A stretch of 43,669 nt of DNA from Pleurotus ostreatus/Saccharomyces cerevisiae fusant. Lineage: Eukaryota > Opisthokonta. A program made the translations under genes and the position numbers. Positions within the stretch are counted from its first letter, which is position 1; every line of letters starts with the position of its first letter. The notes under the pieces were generated by a model that saw nothing but the letters and a program-made list of their open reading frames with translations, had not been told where the DNA came from and did no database searches. Shown here piece after piece: positions 41,834-43,669 of the stretch. The DNA lies in assembly GCA_024196135.1 (NCBI GenBank), contig JAMQCK010000178.1, positions 1 through 43,669 of the forward strand, given 5' to 3'.

Positions 41834-43047
41834 GGAAAGGTCGGACTGGAGAGTGTATGAGCACGAGCGGATCTGGTAGGAGGGGGAGGGAGAAGGGATG
41901 ATCGAGGAAATACCTTTTATATCGCCCAGCCCTTCGGTGTTCAGGTCGAGCTCGGCCGAAAAACGTGGTGTATGGGGCGATGAGTTGTCCGTGGCAAATC
42001 GGTAGTTAGCAAATGAGCTGACTAGAGTGACATTCAGCACGGACAGGCGGAAAGAGCGATCATGCGGACGCACCAGGGCGGTTGAGGGCAGCGGCATTGC
42101 TCTGGGCCTCGTTGGTGGCCAATCTGCATCCGCTCTACGCGCTATCATGCTGCCGCGTGTGCCGGCCTACAATAATACCACATTATGCGTCATTTGAGCA
42201 CGCCAACCAAGCAAGAGGACGCGCGTCGCTCTGTAACGTACGATTTTGGTTACATTTCGCCTCGGCGGGTTGGATAGGCACACACCGAGGGTACCGGTTG
42301 CACGCTCGCCCACGCGCGACTCCGTACAAAGCGGTTGGGCGTGGAAGCCCCATTGACGATGGAGGGCGGGAGTAGATGAAGATAGGGAGATAGGGAAAAA
42401 GCGCTGGGCGTCAACGTTAGCCACACATTCATCAGTAGTTGGGGGTGAGCCACACACCTAGAGGGTATGCAGACTGGAGGTGCACAAATAATGCGCAGTT
42501 TTGTATGGTTCGCGGAAGGCGACGATGCCGGGAGCATCTGAAAACGTTGAGAAGTTGGTATAGATAGCGAGTTGGAGGGACGTACTGGCGATGGCAAAGA
42601 GTCCATCTGGTGGATATAGCCAGACTTCATCGTATAGAGTGGGTGGGGGCAGCTGATGGTTGCGGGAAGCAGGGAGCGCGAGCGAAATGAATCTGCGACA
42701 TTGACGTGGCAGTTGGAAGTAAGATCAACAAACGGGCAACATGCACAAACAGCTTGAGCACGTGCTCCCACATTTGTGCATCTCTTCGGCGAGTCAGGCT
42801 CCATCCTCGCAGGTGTCAATGTGCACTGGATTCAGACATACACAACTGATGGTCCTTGTTCTGCGCCCAGCAGAATCGTTGTGCCCTTGCGTGAATGCGG
42901 GAGAGGAATAGGCGGCAGGTGACCACGTGTCTCCTCGGGGCCCCGAGAGGCCACGTGGGAACAGAAATTCGCCCAACGCGTGAAGTCCGTCTGCGTAGTG
43001 CCAACATTGTGTACTGTTCTGCTTGCTGCTCCTTCTCACTCAGCACC
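41834..43047. other. divergent intergenic region
   Basis: 1.2 kb between the DUF6532 gene (-) and the Plavaka-like gene (+). It includes a 36-bp near-palindrome with CACGTG cores (42923-42958). No protein gene was supported; short frames lack known motifs. Confidence 0.5.
42923..42958 (+). promoter_or_regulatory. near-perfect 36-bp palindrome with CACGTG ends
   Basis: Both ends are CCACGTG/CACGTGG and the centre is CTCGGGGCCCCGAG; 15 of 18 positions pair by eye. It lies 90 bp upstream of the Plavaka-like ATG. It could be a dimer-binding site (bHLH E-box) or a transposon subterminal motif. Confidence 0.5.
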
Positions 43048-43669
43048 ATGTCTGCCATCGATAACTACTCCTGCCCCGCTTGTGGCACCTATTTCGACAC
43101 TATCACCCGCAAAAACCAGCACATTCGTCAGTCTCCCAATTGCGCGTGGTATCGTGAAGACATCGCCGCGCAGTGGACAGCCAGACAAGATCCACTGGAC
43201 GATTTCATCGAAGACGTCTCGCAGCTTCAACTTGACGACCGCGACCTCTTTCAACTCGTACCCCCGACCGACTACGAGCCGCCCGCAGAACACGTCGCGA
43301 TCGGTCAGCCCGGACCAGGACCTCGAACGCAGGCCCACCGGCAGGCGCAACTTCGGATACTCGACGACTACGAGGACACCCGCGTCATCGACGAGCACAT
43401 CAGCGCGGGAGCTCGTATCCGTATGGATCCCAAGGTGCACGACGTCTGGCGTCGACGCTTTCAGGGCACGGGTGATATGGGAGGCAGAGGAGGGGAAGGG
43501 AGGGCAGGAGACTCGGCGCCTAGCAACGCTCCGGACGACCTTTACAGTCCCTTCGCTTCAGAGCTGGAGTGGCGCATCGCGCACTGGGCAGTGACCGAGA
43601 ACATTGCCCAGAATTCGCTCAATCGTCTGTTGGCCATCCCCCAGGTGCGTCATAGCGCGTCCTTCTATC
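43048..43669 (+). CDS. Plavaka-like transposase, N-terminal exon (runs off window)
   Basis: First exon (43048-43644) of a basidiomycete Plavaka-type transposon protein, a CACTA-related DDE family; a GTGCGT donor starts at 43645 and the rest lies beyond the window. The start is MSAIDNYSCPACGTYFDTI, with a C2HC zinc-finger pattern C9, C12, H25, C32 (then AWYRED), usual for these proteins. The middle is acidic (DDFIEDVSQLQLDDRDLF). The phrases AGARIRMDPKVHDVWRRRF and YSPFASELEWRIAHWAVTEN, followed by NSLNRLLAIPQ, match the family's pattern just before the catalytic part. No stop in 199 codons. Confidence 0.85.
   Translation, partial: MSAIDNYSCPACGTYFDTITRKNQHIRQSPNCAWYREDIAAQWTARQDPLDDFIEDVSQLQLDDRDLFQLVPPTDYEPPAEHVAIGQPGPGPRTQAHRQAQLRILDDYEDTRVIDEHISAGARIRMDPKVHDVWRRRFQGTGDMGGRGGEGRAGDSAPSNAPDDLYSPFASELEWRIAHWAVTENIAQNSLNRLLAIPQVRHSASFY

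Overview
The window is nuclear DNA from an agaricomycete fungus, most likely a wood-decay basidiomycete (Polyporales-like by inference). The coding sequence is GC-rich and cut by many 42-60 bp introns, usually with GTGCGT, GTAAGT or GTGAGT donors. The window also holds intron-containing tRNAs, a KDZ transposase, a TET/JBP dioxygenase, an SRA-YDG protein, a DUF6532 protein and a Plavaka-like transposase start, a set typical of Agaricomycetes. Gene models were spliced by eye, keeping introns that preserve frame and family alignment.

Left part (1-19,000), host-type genes: CCT8 (3' part, +); a disordered unknown protein (-); RNA exonuclease REX4 (+); a gene-poor 2.5 kb stretch with tRNA-Lys(CUU); a DHA2-type MFS transporter (+); an Fe(II)/2-oxoglutarate dioxygenase with a GC-AG intron (+); an SRA-YDG methyl-DNA reader (-); and a small secreted protein with three 10-residue repeats separated by Lys-Arg sites (+), which looks like a Kex2-processed peptide precursor.

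Central part (19,128-39,551), a nested transposon: a DDE-type transposase-like gene is split into two halves, 19,128-20,311 and 38,748-39,551. Between them is an 18,436-bp element (20,312-38,747). A 7-bp sequence, GCGAATC, lies at both junctions. Using it once joins the halves in frame. Both element ends carry imperfect terminal inverted repeats (GGCTACC, AGAAAGTAT, CATCTTTTCAT in the same order). Inside, four genes run leftward: KDZ transposase, TET/JBP dioxygenase, and two unknown proteins of 352 and 1,191 aa. A fifth gene (988 aa, unknown) runs rightward from a divergent promoter that contains a 67-bp inverted repeat. The right 2.2 kb is non-coding and holds a 25-bp-period array of GAAnnTTC palindromes, a long hairpin and a tRNA-His-like gene.

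Right part (39,552-43,669): the interrupted transposase gene lacks its C-terminal exons. It is followed by a DUF6532 gene (-) and, divergently, the first exon of a Plavaka-like transposase that runs off the window. The main biological theme is a DNA transposon carrying what looks like an intact 5-methylcytosine oxidase, lying 3 kb from a host-type SRA reader. The functional link between the two is inference.
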